DNA of 64,000 nucleotides. It comes from an uncultured Erythrobacter sp. (GTDB taxonomy: Bacteria; Pseudomonadota; Alphaproteobacteria; Sphingomonadales; Sphingomonadaceae). The stretch covers positions 248,001 to 312,000 of the forward strand of contig CANMMR010000002.1 of the NCBI GenBank assembly GCA_947499095.1, in the 5' to 3' direction. The translations under genes and the position numbers were made by a program. Below, piece by piece: positions 9,437 through 18,128 of this stretch (within the stretch, counting starts at the first letter, position 1; each line of letters begins with the position of its first letter). A model generated the notes under the pieces. The model made no database searches. It was not told the DNA's origin and saw nothing but the letters and a program-made list of their open reading frames with translations.

Positions 9437-9607
9437 ATGGGTGAACTTACCGAAAAGATCAAAGGCAATGCCAACGAAGCCGCCGGCAACGTGAAGCAGC
9501 AGTCGAATGATCCTGAGACCCGCGCCGAAGGCCGTCAGCAGGAAGCCAAGGGCGAAGCCCAGCAGTTCAAGGGCGAAGTCGAAGGCAAGCTTGGCAACGA
9601 CATTTAA
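9437..9607 (+). CDS. csbD: CsbD-family stress protein
   Basis: 56-residue, highly charged, glutamine-rich soluble protein. The sequence starts MGELTEKIKGNANEAAGNVKQ and repeats the KGEAxQxKGEVEGKLG pattern of the CsbD family. CsbD-like proteins accumulate under general stress in many bacteria; their molecular role is unknown. AGGAGAG (9425-9431) is correctly spaced before the ATG. A strong EcfG promoter lies upstream and an intrinsic terminator follows. Confidence 0.9.
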   Translation: MGELTEKIKGNANEAAGNVKQQSNDPETRAEGRQQEAKGEAQQFKGEVEGKLGNDI

Positions 9608-9627
9608 GGCTTTCTAACCGACGAGAA

Positions 9628-9663
9628 AGAAGGGCCGTTCCGGACTGCCGGGGCGGCCCTTCT
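9628..9663. terminator. Intrinsic terminator between csbD and the convergent ThDP-enzyme gene
   Basis: Perfect 10-bp stem AGAAGGGCCG (9628-9637) with CGGCCCTTCT (9654-9663) and a 16-base loop. It sits between convergent genes and is probably used from both sides. Confidence 0.8.
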
Positions 9664-9669
9664 TCGTAC

Positions 9670-11337
9670 TTAGCTTTCGCGCAACCCGCTGACGCTTGCG
9701 CCGCTCGCTGCAAGTTGTTCGATATCGATGCGGCAATGGATCAGACGCAATCCGCTGCGGCGTTCGGCGGCCACAAGCGCGTCCTTGAACTGTTCCGTCG
9801 TCTCTGCGGTCGCGGACCAGCCGCCGAAGGCTTCGGCCATTTTCGCGAAATCGGGATTGGCGAGGCGCGTCGCGCTGATCCGATCCTCGCCCGGGAACTC
9901 GCGTTCCTGATGCATGCGGATCGTACCGTAAGCACCATTGTCGACGATGATCACGATCAGGTTTGCGCCGTGCTGAACGGCAGTCGCCAACTCCTGCCCG
10001 TTCATCAGGAAATCGCCATCGCCCGCTGCGGCCACAACCGTCCGCTCGGGAAAGCGCAGCGCGGCAGCCACGGCGGCAGGCACGCCATAGCCCATCGCAC
10101 CGCAGGTCGGGGCAAGCTGGCTGGGGAAGCCGTTGTAGTGCCAGTATCGATGCCACCAGCCGGCGAAATTCCCCGCCCCGTTGCAAACGATCGTGTCGGT
10201 AGGGAGCGTATCGCGCATGAACTGGACAGCCTGCCCCATGTCGAGCGTGTGTCCGTTGGGATGGGCGGTGGCCCACTCTTCCCATTCGGCATGCGCCTCG
10301 GCACCGGCATCAAAATCAATCACCTCGCCCTCGTCCCACAGCGCGGCGCTTTCGGCGAATTCGTCCATGCTGGCGCAGATCGCGAGATCGGCGGGATAGA
10401 CGCTGTTGAGCTCGTTCGCATCCGGGTGGATGTGGATCAGTGTGCGGTCCGGCGCGGTCAGCGGCGGGACGGTATAGCCGTCGGTCGTCGCCTCGCCGAG
10501 CCGAGCACCGACGGCCAGGATCAGGTCGGCATCTTTCGCCCGCTCGACCAGCTTCGGGTTGGGTCCGTAGCCGAGATTGCCGGCGTATACCGGGCTGGTC
10601 GGCGAAATCGCGTCCTGCCGGCGGAAAGCCGTCGCCACGGGTATGCCGAGCCGTTCGGCAAACAGCTGGAAGCGCTCGCGTGTCTTGGCGTTCCAGCCCG
10701 CACCGCCGACGATCGCGAGCGGCGCGGCGGCGTCGGCGATCAGCGCCATCATCGCCTGCATCGCATCGGGGCAGGGTGCCTGCGCCGGACGCTCGACTCT
10801 CGGGCGCGGCGTGGCATCGGTGTCGCGGCTCAGCATGTCCTCGGGCAGCGCCAGCACGACCGGGCCCGGCCGGCCCGAGATGGCGGTCGCATAAGCGCGG
10901 GCGACATATTCCGGAATGCGGTCCGCGCTGTCGATCCGCGCCGCCCATTTGGCGATCGGCGTGAAGAAGGCGGTAAAATCTACCTCCTGGAATCCTTCGC
11001 GGTCGCGCATCGAGCTGTCGACGTCGCCGACGAACAGGATCATCGGCTGCGAATCCTGCATCGCGACATGCACGCCGATGCTCGCATTGGTCGCGCCCGG
11101 GCCGCGGGTGACGAACGCCACGCCGGGCCTTCCTGTCATCGCCCCGTCGGAGCAGGCCATGAAGGCGACGCCGCCCTCCTGTCGGCAGGTGACGACATCG
11201 ATCGCATCCTGCTGGCCCAGACCGTCGAGCACCTGGAGGAAGCTTTCGCCGGGGACGGTGAAGATCCGGTCGCATCCCTGCTCGATGAGGCAATCGACCA
11301 GCAGGCGGGCGGCGGCGGGGGTGTGGGTCTCTCTCAT
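9670..11337 (-). CDS. Thiamine-diphosphate enzyme, acetolactate-synthase large-subunit-like
   Basis: 555-residue enzyme of the acetolactate synthase/benzoylformate decarboxylase superfamily. It has the N-terminal pyrimidine-binding domain with the catalytic glutamate in TCRQEGGVAFMA, a central domain, and the C-terminal ThDP-binding motif GDGDF...VDNGAYGT. There is no small regulatory subunit gene beside it, so it is unlikely to be the main IlvB of branched-chain synthesis; substrate unknown. The ATG at 11337 (MRETHTPAAARLL) matches family length; longer in-frame starts exist. It is flanked by a terminator and a divergent small gene. Confidence 0.85.
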   Translation of the reverse strand: MRETHTPAAARLLVDCLIEQGCDRIFTVPGESFLQVLDGLGQQDAIDVVTCRQEGGVAFMACSDGAMTGRPGVAFVTRGPGATNASIGVHVAMQDSQPMILFVGDVDSSMRDREGFQEVDFTAFFTPIAKWAARIDSADRIPEYVARAYATAISGRPGPVVLALPEDMLSRDTDATPRPRVERPAQAPCPDAMQAMMALIADAAAPLAIVGGAGWNAKTRERFQLFAERLGIPVATAFRRQDAISPTSPVYAGNLGYGPNPKLVERAKDADLILAVGARLGEATTDGYTVPPLTAPDRTLIHIHPDANELNSVYPADLAICASMDEFAESAALWDEGEVIDFDAGAEAHAEWEEWATAHPNGHTLDMGQAVQFMRDTLPTDTIVCNGAGNFAGWWHRYWHYNGFPSQLAPTCGAMGYGVPAAVAAALRFPERTVVAAAGDGDFLMNGQELATAVQHGANLIVIIVDNGAYGTIRMHQEREFPGEDRISATRLANPDFAKMAEAFGGWSATAETTEQFKDALVAAERRSGLRLIHCRIDIEQLAASGASVSGLRES

Positions 11338-11470
11338 GCCAGCGCGACTACTCCGGCCCCCTTCGCCTGGCAATCGGCGAACATGGTTAATTTGCGCCGT
11401 TTCGTACCGTTTTGCGACAGTTGAAAGCCGGGGGGATACCAAACAGTTAAGAAAGCGTTAACTGCTCACT

Positions 11471-11665
11471 ATGAGACGTGCACTTGTCCTTTCGAGCGAA
11501 GCCGCCCGGCACTGGTTCCGGGCAAGTCTGCCACAGCGCCGCCTGGCCTTTGCCGATATGCCGGCGAACGAGCCGGTCAGCTGGGCTCTTACCGCCAGCG
11601 ATGTGCGCGGTGTTGCGACGACTTATTTCGCGACCGTCGCTGCCGTGCTCGCCTTCATCATCTAG
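11471..11665 (+). CDS. Small protein with a C-terminal membrane segment
   Basis: 64-residue ORF starting MRRALVLSSEAARHWFRASL and ending in a hydrophobic stretch (TYFATVAAVLAFII). Nothing recognisable. It fills the space between the ThDP enzyme and the LplT-like gene, and its stop overlaps the stop of the latter by 4 bases. Base composition resembles neighbouring coding DNA. It could be a tail-anchored membrane peptide; expression is unproven. Confidence 0.5.
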   Translation: MRRALVLSSEAARHWFRASLPQRRLAFADMPANEPVSWALTASDVRGVATTYFATVAAVLAFII

Positions 11666-12999
11666 GCCCCTGCTGCGGCCGCTGCTTCGGCTGCGGCATT
11701 CTCCGCTGCGACCAGTCGCTTGCCCAGCCATGCCGAGAACAGACACATCGCCGCGCACAGCAGCACCTGTTCGGTGATCGGCACGCCCGCTGCGCTCAGC
11801 GCCATGGCAGCCAGCGAGCCGGCCACCATCGCTCCCGAATTGACGATATTGTTTGCCGCGATCGTACGCGATGCGCGGTCGGGCGAGACACGGGTGGTGA
11901 GGAAGGCGTAAAGCGGCACTACGAACATACCCCCGGCGATAGAGATGCCCAGCAAGCACAGCAGCAGCACGGCCGCCATGGGCCACGCGATGAACTCGCT
12001 GACTGAGAGCAGTGTCTCCGGCTGGTCGGCCTGCCACATCTTCGCGACCACATAGAACGCGACGACGAACAGCCCCATGACGATCACCGAGATGGGGGAA
12101 TAGCGCGCCGACACACGGCCTTTCAGCAATACATTGACCGCGACCGACCCGATGGCCACGCCGATGGAGAAGACCACGAGGAACAGGCTCGCTACCTCCG
12201 GGCTGGCCATGATCGTGTTTTTGGCGAGCGGCGGGAACTGGATGAACAGCACTGCACCGATGGTCCAGAAGAAGCTGATCGCCAGGATCGCGTAATAGAC
12301 TTCCTTGTTGTGCATCGTGTCGCGCACCAGCTTCACCGATGCGCGCAGGATATGCCAGTCGAGCTTCTCGATCTCGCCCATCGGCGGGGCTGCAGGCACT
12401 TGCCGGCTGACGAGATAGCCGATGCAGGCGATGACGATAATGCCGATGGCCGCCCACCCGGTGTAGTCCACCGCGATCGGCCCGGCGAGGATCGTGCCCG
12501 CGAGGATCGCGACATAAGTCCCCGCCTCGACCAGTCCGGTGCCCGCCAGCACCTCGTCCTTCTTCAGATGCTGCGGCAGGATCGCGTATTTGATCGGGCC
12601 GAGGAAGGTCGACTGCACGCCCGTCAGGAACAGCGCCAGCAGCAGCAGCGGGATCGCCACCGTGTGCACCATGATGTCGTTGTAAGCGAGGTAGAGCCCG
12701 CTGGCGCCGATGATCATCAGCCCGATCTCGCACGCCTTCACCGTGCGGATGATCTTCGCCTTGTCGCGCATGTCGGCCAATTGCCCGGCCAGCGCGGACA
12801 GGAGGAAGAAGGGCAGGATGAACAGCCCCGATGCCAGCCCGCTGAAACTCGCCTCGGTCGCCGGATCGCTGTAGACCGCATAGACCACGAACAGGACCAT
12901 GGTGGTCTTGTAGAGGTTGTCGTTGAAGGCGTTGAACAGCTGCGTGACGAAAAGCGGCAAGAACCGCCTCGTGCGCAGCAGATGCGTGGATGTAAGCAT
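11662..12999 (-). CDS. MFS transporter, LplT-like (lysophospholipid transporter type)
   Basis: 445-residue major facilitator with about 12 membrane segments. The opening LFVTQLFNAFNDNLYKTTMVLF is typical of the LplT/MFS subgroup that flips lysophospholipids, often fused to or adjacent to acyltransferases in other bacteria. No Aas acyltransferase is next to it here; pgsA, a phospholipid gene, is divergent. The ATG at 12999 (MLTSTHLLRTRRFL) is preferred over upstream in-frame codons because homology begins there. The C-terminus is alanine-rich. Confidence 0.82.
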   Translation of the reverse strand: MLTSTHLLRTRRFLPLFVTQLFNAFNDNLYKTTMVLFVVYAVYSDPATEASFSGLASGLFILPFFLLSALAGQLADMRDKAKIIRTVKACEIGLMIIGASGLYLAYNDIMVHTVAIPLLLLALFLTGVQSTFLGPIKYAILPQHLKKDEVLAGTGLVEAGTYVAILAGTILAGPIAVDYTGWAAIGIIVIACIGYLVSRQVPAAPPMGEIEKLDWHILRASVKLVRDTMHNKEVYYAILAISFFWTIGAVLFIQFPPLAKNTIMASPEVASLFLVVFSIGVAIGSVAVNVLLKGRVSARYSPISVIVMGLFVVAFYVVAKMWQADQPETLLSVSEFIAWPMAAVLLLCLLGISIAGGMFVVPLYAFLTTRVSPDRASRTIAANNIVNSGAMVAGSLAAMALSAAGVPITEQVLLCAAMCLFSAWLGKRLVAAENAAAEAAAAAGA

Positions 13000-13111
13000 G
13001 ACCCCCCGGGAATGGCCCCGTCTCTCGCGCCCTAGTAGAGGCGCAACGCCGTAGCGGACAAGGACAATCGGCGACTTTTGCGGCGAGCCGTAACTCGCTA
13101 GGGGAGGGGCG

Positions 13112-13705
13112 ATGCTGACCTTGCCCAACATCCTGACGCTGACGCGCATATTCGCGATCCCGTTGCTGGCCTTCCTGCTGTGGTGGCCGGGGTGGGAGCA
13201 AGGCTATCTCGCCGCCTTCGTGCTCTACTGCGCGATGGGCATCACCGACTATTTCGACGGCTACCTCGCGCGCACCAGCGGGACGGTGTCGAAGCTCGGC
13301 ATCTTCCTCGATCCGATCGCCGACAAGATCATGGTCGCCGCGGTGATCCTCGTGCTGGCGGCGCAGGGGGTGCTGCGCGGGCCTTATGTGGGCGACGCGC
13401 ATGTGATCGCCGGGCTGATCATCCTGATGCGCGAGATCGCCGTGTCGGGCCTGCGCGAATTCCTCGGCCCGCTGCAAGTCTCGGTCCCGGTCAGCCGCCT
13501 GGCCAAGTGGAAGACGACCTTCCAGATGGTCGCGCTGGGATCGCTTATTCTTGGTCGAGCTTTGCCGAACTGGGAAGTGACGGTCGGCGGCGTCGCAGCC
13601 AACGTGCCGCATACCGTCGGCCTTGCGACCTTGTGGGCGGCGGCAGTGCTGACGGTCGTCACCGGCTGGGATTACCTGAGGGTCGGTCTGAAGCACATGG
13701 ACTAG
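13112..13705 (+). CDS. pgsA: CDP-diacylglycerol-glycerol-3-phosphate 3-phosphatidyltransferase
   Basis: Makes phosphatidylglycerol phosphate, the committed step to phosphatidylglycerol and cardiolipin, at the inner membrane. The CDP-alcohol phosphatidyltransferase signature is complete: D46-Y-F-D49-G-Y-L-A-R54, then G and D further on in KLGIFLDPIADK. Four or more membrane segments, 197 residues, normal length. GGGGAGGGGCG lies just before the ATG. It is convergent with the acyltransferase gene, with a 24-base gap in which I see no clear terminator. Confidence 0.94.
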   Translation: MLTLPNILTLTRIFAIPLLAFLLWWPGWEQGYLAAFVLYCAMGITDYFDGYLARTSGTVSKLGIFLDPIADKIMVAAVILVLAAQGVLRGPYVGDAHVIAGLIILMREIAVSGLREFLGPLQVSVPVSRLAKWKTTFQMVALGSLILGRALPNWEVTVGGVAANVPHTVGLATLWAAAVLTVVTGWDYLRVGLKHMD

Positions 13706-13729
13706 CGCCGGGCGACTTACAGGCTGAAT

Positions 13730-15718
13730 TCAACCATCGTTTCGCGGAAGGTTCAGGAGCCCGTCGCCCATCAATCTGCGAAGGAGCCACTCTGACCCTG
13801 CCTGGCTAAGATGGTCGTCATCCTGGTAAAGAATAGTCTCGCCAAGTTGGACGACGCATTCTTTCGGACATAGGATATCCCCGGGGGCGATCGCCTGCGC
13901 CTGATGACGCGAAACCACGGCGTCGATAATTGCGTTCGTGTCGCGCGCACGGCGAAGGTAGTCGGTGCGATCTAGAACATTAAGCTCGTTGCCCGTCCAC
14001 GCCTGACGTACCAGTGCCTTGGGGACATCATAGCCGAATTCGGGCGTCGGACGCATAACAATGACCCGCAGGCCTTCTTCCGTCAGTTCTCGCACAGTCG
14101 TATCCAGGCCACGGAACATCAAGGTTTCCGAAGATACGCCCTCAGCATTCTCGACCGGCGCCAAAACCGCCTCCGTTCCGGCTTCGCCTGCTGCGCGATC
14201 CCCTTCGGCCAGCAGCGCCCAGCGGCTGATAAGAAGAACGGTGGTATCCTCCGGAACTTGCCGAATTTCCCCAAGCACCCACTCATTGTGCGTAGCGCAT
14301 TCTCGTCCGTCATGCTTGTCCGATCGAACCACGCCGATGAGGGACGCGCAGGCGGGCCGGACATAGGCAACGCCGGTCAAATCGCGTTCGTCCAGGACCT
14401 CGTCGAAGGCATTCAGCATGGCGAGGGAATGAGAATCCCCCCAAACGACTACATCCGGTTCGCCCTGTGCGTCCCACCGCTCCCCAATTTTGCATCCCGA
14501 TCCCGCTGCGGACCGAGTTTCGCATTCGGCCGAAAGCGGGCCGCGATCCTTGGCCAGGCGGTAAGACATCTGCGTTTCCGGCGGCACCCGATGCGGAAAT
14601 CCAGCGAAGGAAAAGGGCAACAGGGCTATAGCGGACGCGGCGGCGATGCCCGATGCGGACCACGCCAGCACTCTTTTCGAGCCAACTCTCGGCCTACCAC
14701 CTCCAACCCGGAAAGGCTGCTCGATGTGGCGCCAGGACAGGGCGGCAAGAATGAGAGATGACAAGACACAGGCGAGGGCGACTTCAAGGGAAAGATCGGC
14801 AGTGGCTAGCCAGATCCGCGTGAAAACGATCAACGGCCAATGCCAGAGATAGAGGGAGTAAGAGATAAGGCCGATGGCAACGAACGGTCGCCATGCCAAG
14901 GCCTTTGCTATCGTGGTCGGCCGATCGCTGCCGCTCCAGATCAGGAGGCAGGTTCCCAGGCATGCAGGAAGCGCAAGCCATCCCGGGAAAGTCATCGTTT
15001 CCTCAATCAGCAAAATGCTGGCAACAACCAGGAAGAGGCCGAAAAAGGCTGACGCTTCTGCCGTCACTCGATTGCGCGCAGCGGGAATGACGCCCATAGC
15101 AAGAAGAGCACCAAAGCCCAATTCCCAGAATCGGGTTGGCAGGAGGTAGAACGTGGCTATCTGGTCGCGGGACACTCCATAGACAGACAGGGCGAAGGAA
15201 GCGACGCATAGACCGCTCAGTATCGCGAGCCGATAGCGGGATAATGGTCCCAACAGCACCAACAAAAGAGCGGGAAAGAAAAGGTAGAACTGTTCTTCAA
15301 CTGCGAGCGACCAAGTGTGCAGCAGCGGATCGAAAGCGACCCCGGCTCCGAAATAGTCCGATCCTGCCACGAAAAACCTGATATTGGATACAAAGCCAAT
15401 CGCCGCGATACTGGAAACACCAAGGGAAGAGTATTCATCGGGCAAAAGAATGAACCATCCCGTGACGAGGCAGGCGAGAATGACACTGAGGGCTGCCGGC
15501 AGGATTCGCCGCGCCCTGCGCTCGTAGAATCGGGCCAGCGAAAATGAGCCTCGATGGATATCAGCCAGCAGAATACCGGTGATGAGGTAGCCTGAGATGA
15601 CGAAAAACACGTCGACGCCGATGAAACCGCCCGCAAACAGCGGAAATCCCGCGTGACACAGGACAACAGGCATGACCGCGAGACAGCGGATTCCATCGAT
15701 ATCGGGCCGGTGTTTCAT
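13730..15718 (-). CDS. OafA/YrhL-type membrane O-acyltransferase with SGNH domain
   Basis: 662-residue protein in two parts. Residues about 1-370 form an acyltransferase-3 domain with about ten membrane segments, starting HRPDIDGIRCLAV and containing the family pattern GVDVFFVISGYLI. Residues about 400-650 are a periplasmic SGNH-hydrolase-like domain (VVWGDSHSLAMLNAF; DDDHLSQAGSEWL near the end). Such proteins O-acetylate surface polysaccharides or peptidoglycan. No polysaccharide cluster is nearby, so the acceptor is unknown. Composition is slightly lower in GC than the neighbours. Confidence 0.88.
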   Translation of the reverse strand: MKHRPDIDGIRCLAVMPVVLCHAGFPLFAGGFIGVDVFFVISGYLITGILLADIHRGSFSLARFYERRARRILPAALSVILACLVTGWFILLPDEYSSLGVSSIAAIGFVSNIRFFVAGSDYFGAGVAFDPLLHTWSLAVEEQFYLFFPALLLVLLGPLSRYRLAILSGLCVASFALSVYGVSRDQIATFYLLPTRFWELGFGALLAMGVIPAARNRVTAEASAFFGLFLVVASILLIEETMTFPGWLALPACLGTCLLIWSGSDRPTTIAKALAWRPFVAIGLISYSLYLWHWPLIVFTRIWLATADLSLEVALACVLSSLILAALSWRHIEQPFRVGGGRPRVGSKRVLAWSASGIAAASAIALLPFSFAGFPHRVPPETQMSYRLAKDRGPLSAECETRSAAGSGCKIGERWDAQGEPDVVVWGDSHSLAMLNAFDEVLDERDLTGVAYVRPACASLIGVVRSDKHDGRECATHNEWVLGEIRQVPEDTTVLLISRWALLAEGDRAAGEAGTEAVLAPVENAEGVSSETLMFRGLDTTVRELTEEGLRVIVMRPTPEFGYDVPKALVRQAWTGNELNVLDRTDYLRRARDTNAIIDAVVSRHQAQAIAPGDILCPKECVVQLGETILYQDDDHLSQAGSEWLLRRLMGDGLLNLPRNDG

Positions 15719-15867
15719 GCCGTGATTTGAAGCCGCCGGAACGGCTGCGACAAGTTAATTGTGCGGCCCTATCCCAATGAACCCCGACGAATCACTTTAG
15801 TGGTATTTCGCCGATACTTCGGCTCGTCACAGGCTGGGTCGGTCTTGTCCAATATCGGGAGAAATTA

Positions 15868-16764
15868 TCACCCCGCCCGCAATTCCGCGGCCAACAGCTC
15901 GAAATCGTCCCGGCGCGGAGAATTTTTCCGCCATATCAACGCGATCTCGCGGGTGGCGCTCTTGCTCTTGAGGGGGCGTGCGACGACTTTGGTGCCGTTC
16001 AATATGCCCGCATCGACGGCCATTTTCGGCAGCATGGTCAGGCCAAGGCCGTTGTCGACCATCTGCACCAGCGTGTGCAGGCTGGTGCCGATCATGGTGG
16101 TCGAACCGCGCAGTTCGGGGCGGTTGCAGGCGGCGAGCGCGTGGTCTTTCAGGCAGTGGCCGTCTTCCAGCAGCAGTAGGCGGCCATCGTCGATCATGCT
16201 CGGCGGCACGCTCTCGGGCGGATCGCGCGGGTCGTTTTCGGGGAAGGCGACGTAAAGCTCGTCGTCGGCGATATGCGCCGTCTCCACCTCGCCGGTCGGA
16301 AAGGGCAGGGCGAGCAGCACGCAATCGACCCGCCCGTGCTGCAGGGACTCGACCGCGTCGTGGCTTGTTTCCTCGCGCAGGAACAGTTCCAGATCGGGGC
16401 GCTCCTTGCGCAAGCGCGGCAGGAAGCGCGGCAGGAGGAAGGGCGCGATCGTCGGGATCACGCCCATGCGGAGCTGCCCCGCGAGCGGCTTGCCTGCGGC
16501 CTGTACCAGGTCCGCCAGATCCTCCGCCTCGCGCAGAATGCGGTGCGCCTTGTCCACCACCTGGTTGCCGAGCGCGGTGAAGCGCACGACCCGGCGGCTA
16601 CGCTCGACCAGCGTCACGCCGAGCAGCGATTCAAGCTCGCGAATGCCGGCGGAGAGCGTCGACTGCGACACGAAGCTCGCCTCCGCCGCGCGGCCGAAAT
16701 GGCCATGCTCGTGCAGCGCCACGAGGTATTGCAGCTGCTTGAGGGTGGGGAGGTAGGTGCTCAC
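15868..16764 (-). CDS. oxyR: Hydrogen-peroxide sensor and LysR-type activator OxyR
   Basis: 298-residue LysR-family regulator. The N-terminal helix-turn-helix spans about 1-60. The redox pair is visible in LLLLEDGHCLKDHALAAC, giving C204 and C213, nine residues apart like C199 and C208 of E. coli OxyR. Start is the GTG at 16764, overlapping the rnd stop as GTGA, so it is probably coupled to rnd translation. It is not divergent from a catalase or AhpC gene, as OxyR often is elsewhere; its targets lie outside this window. Confidence 0.9.
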   Translation of the reverse strand: MSTYLPTLKQLQYLVALHEHGHFGRAAEASFVSQSTLSAGIRELESLLGVTLVERSRRVVRFTALGNQVVDKAHRILREAEDLADLVQAAGKPLAGQLRMGVIPTIAPFLLPRFLPRLRKERPDLELFLREETSHDAVESLQHGRVDCVLLALPFPTGEVETAHIADDELYVAFPENDPRDPPESVPPSMIDDGRLLLLEDGHCLKDHALAACNRPELRGSTTMIGTSLHTLVQMVDNGLGLTMLPKMAVDAGILNGTKVVARPLKSKSATREIALIWRKNSPRRDDFELLAAELRAG

Positions 16765-17963
16765 TCCGCCGCCTGCGTTTCGACCATCTCGCTTTGCATT
16801 TCGTCGATGTGGGTCATCAGCAGGCGGCCGTCGCGCACGGCGAAGGCCATGCGGCCCTCGACCAGTTCGAGCGCGTCCTTGCCGAACACCTCGTAGCGCC
16901 AACCCTGCAGGATCGGCAGGTCGCGCACGCCGGCGGCGAGGGCTTCCATCTCGTCCGCCTTGGTCAGCAGACGGGCGGCGACGTCGATTTCGCGGGCGCG
17001 GATCTTGAGCAGCAGCTTTAGGAGGTCCGCCACTAGCGCACCTTCCTTGCCCAGCGGCGCACCGCGCTTGGGCTTGTCGGGCATTTCGTCCTTGGGCAGC
17101 GGCTCCGCCTTTTCGAGCACTTTCATAAGACGCTTGCCGATGTCGTTGTCTTTCCACGCATTCGACAGGCCGCGTACCTTGGTGAGGTCGGGCTGCTTCT
17201 TGGGCGGGTGGCTGGCGATATCGGCCAGCGTCTCGTCGCGCATGATCCGGCCGCGCGGGATGTTCTTGTGCTGCGCCTCGCCTTCGCGCCAGGCGGCCAG
17301 CGCCTTCAACCGGCCGAGCACCTGCGGATTGCGGCCGGGCGAGCGGATGCGCTTCCACGCCTGGCCCGCATCGTTGGCGTAGTTCGCCGGATCGGCCAGC
17401 TTGTCCATCTCCGCATCGAGCCAGCCGCCGCGTTCGGTCTTGATCAGTTTCCTGAGGATCTTGGGGAAAATGGTCGACAGATGCGTAACGTCGCCGATGG
17501 CATATTCGATCTGCCGGTCGGTCAGCGGGCGGCGGCTCCAGTCGGTAAAACGCGCGCCCTTGTCGACCGTGATGCCGAGCCAGCTTTCGACGAGATTGGC
17601 ATAGCCGATCTGTTCGGATTGGCTGATCGCCATCATCGCGATCTGCGTGTCGAAGATCGGATGCGGGGTTTTGCCGGTGAAGTTATAGACGATCTCGACG
17701 TCCTGCCCGCCCGCATGGAAAACCTTCAGTACGTCCTCATTGTCGCACATGAGGTCCCACAGGGGTGCAAGGTCGATGCCGTCGGCCAGCGGATCGATCG
17801 CCGCGGCCTCTTCCTCGTTTGCGATCTGCACCAGGCACAGTTCGGGCCAATAGGTGTTCTCGCGCATGAATTCGGTATCGACGGTGACGAAATCGCTTTT
17901 CGCCAGACGCTCGCACAGGTCGGCCAGCGCGTCGGAAGTGGTAATCAGATCGTGTATCTTCAT
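16761..17963 (-). CDS. rnd: Ribonuclease D
   Basis: 3'-5' exoribonuclease for tRNA 3' maturation. The DEDD exonuclease domain has D29 and E31 in VTVDTEFMRE, a later Asp in FHAGGQDVEIVYNF, and the final motif YAIGDVTHL. An HRDC region follows (about 210-290), then a C-terminal extension. It is 400 residues long, normal for the family. Start MKIHDLITTSDALADLCERL at 17963. The oxyR start codon overlaps its stop by 4 bases. The divergent aspS lies 165 bases away. Confidence 0.94.
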   Translation of the reverse strand: MKIHDLITTSDALADLCERLAKSDFVTVDTEFMRENTYWPELCLVQIANEEEAAAIDPLADGIDLAPLWDLMCDNEDVLKVFHAGGQDVEIVYNFTGKTPHPIFDTQIAMMAISQSEQIGYANLVESWLGITVDKGARFTDWSRRPLTDRQIEYAIGDVTHLSTIFPKILRKLIKTERGGWLDAEMDKLADPANYANDAGQAWKRIRSPGRNPQVLGRLKALAAWREGEAQHKNIPRGRIMRDETLADIASHPPKKQPDLTKVRGLSNAWKDNDIGKRLMKVLEKAEPLPKDEMPDKPKRGAPLGKEGALVADLLKLLLKIRAREIDVAARLLTKADEMEALAAGVRDLPILQGWRYEVFGKDALELVEGRMAFAVRDGRLLMTHIDEMQSEMVETQAAE

Positions 17964-18128
17964 CGTGTCTTTTCTGTCTGTCGGGCGGAGTACCGCCCTC
18001 GGCCGCTGCGAGCCTTGACAAAAAGCCGCAGGTGCCCTGTTAGCGCGCGCGTTTCCTGCTAGAGGAGCGCGTCGCCCCAAAGTCGGGACGCCCCTAGCGC
18101 CATAGCTCCGAAAATGGAAAGATTTTAG

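Noticed and set aside
11447-13696. 749-codon minus-strand ORF overlapping the LplT-like gene and pgsA
   Set aside because: It is a shadow of two real genes in other frames; Arg/Gly/Ala-rich with no motif.
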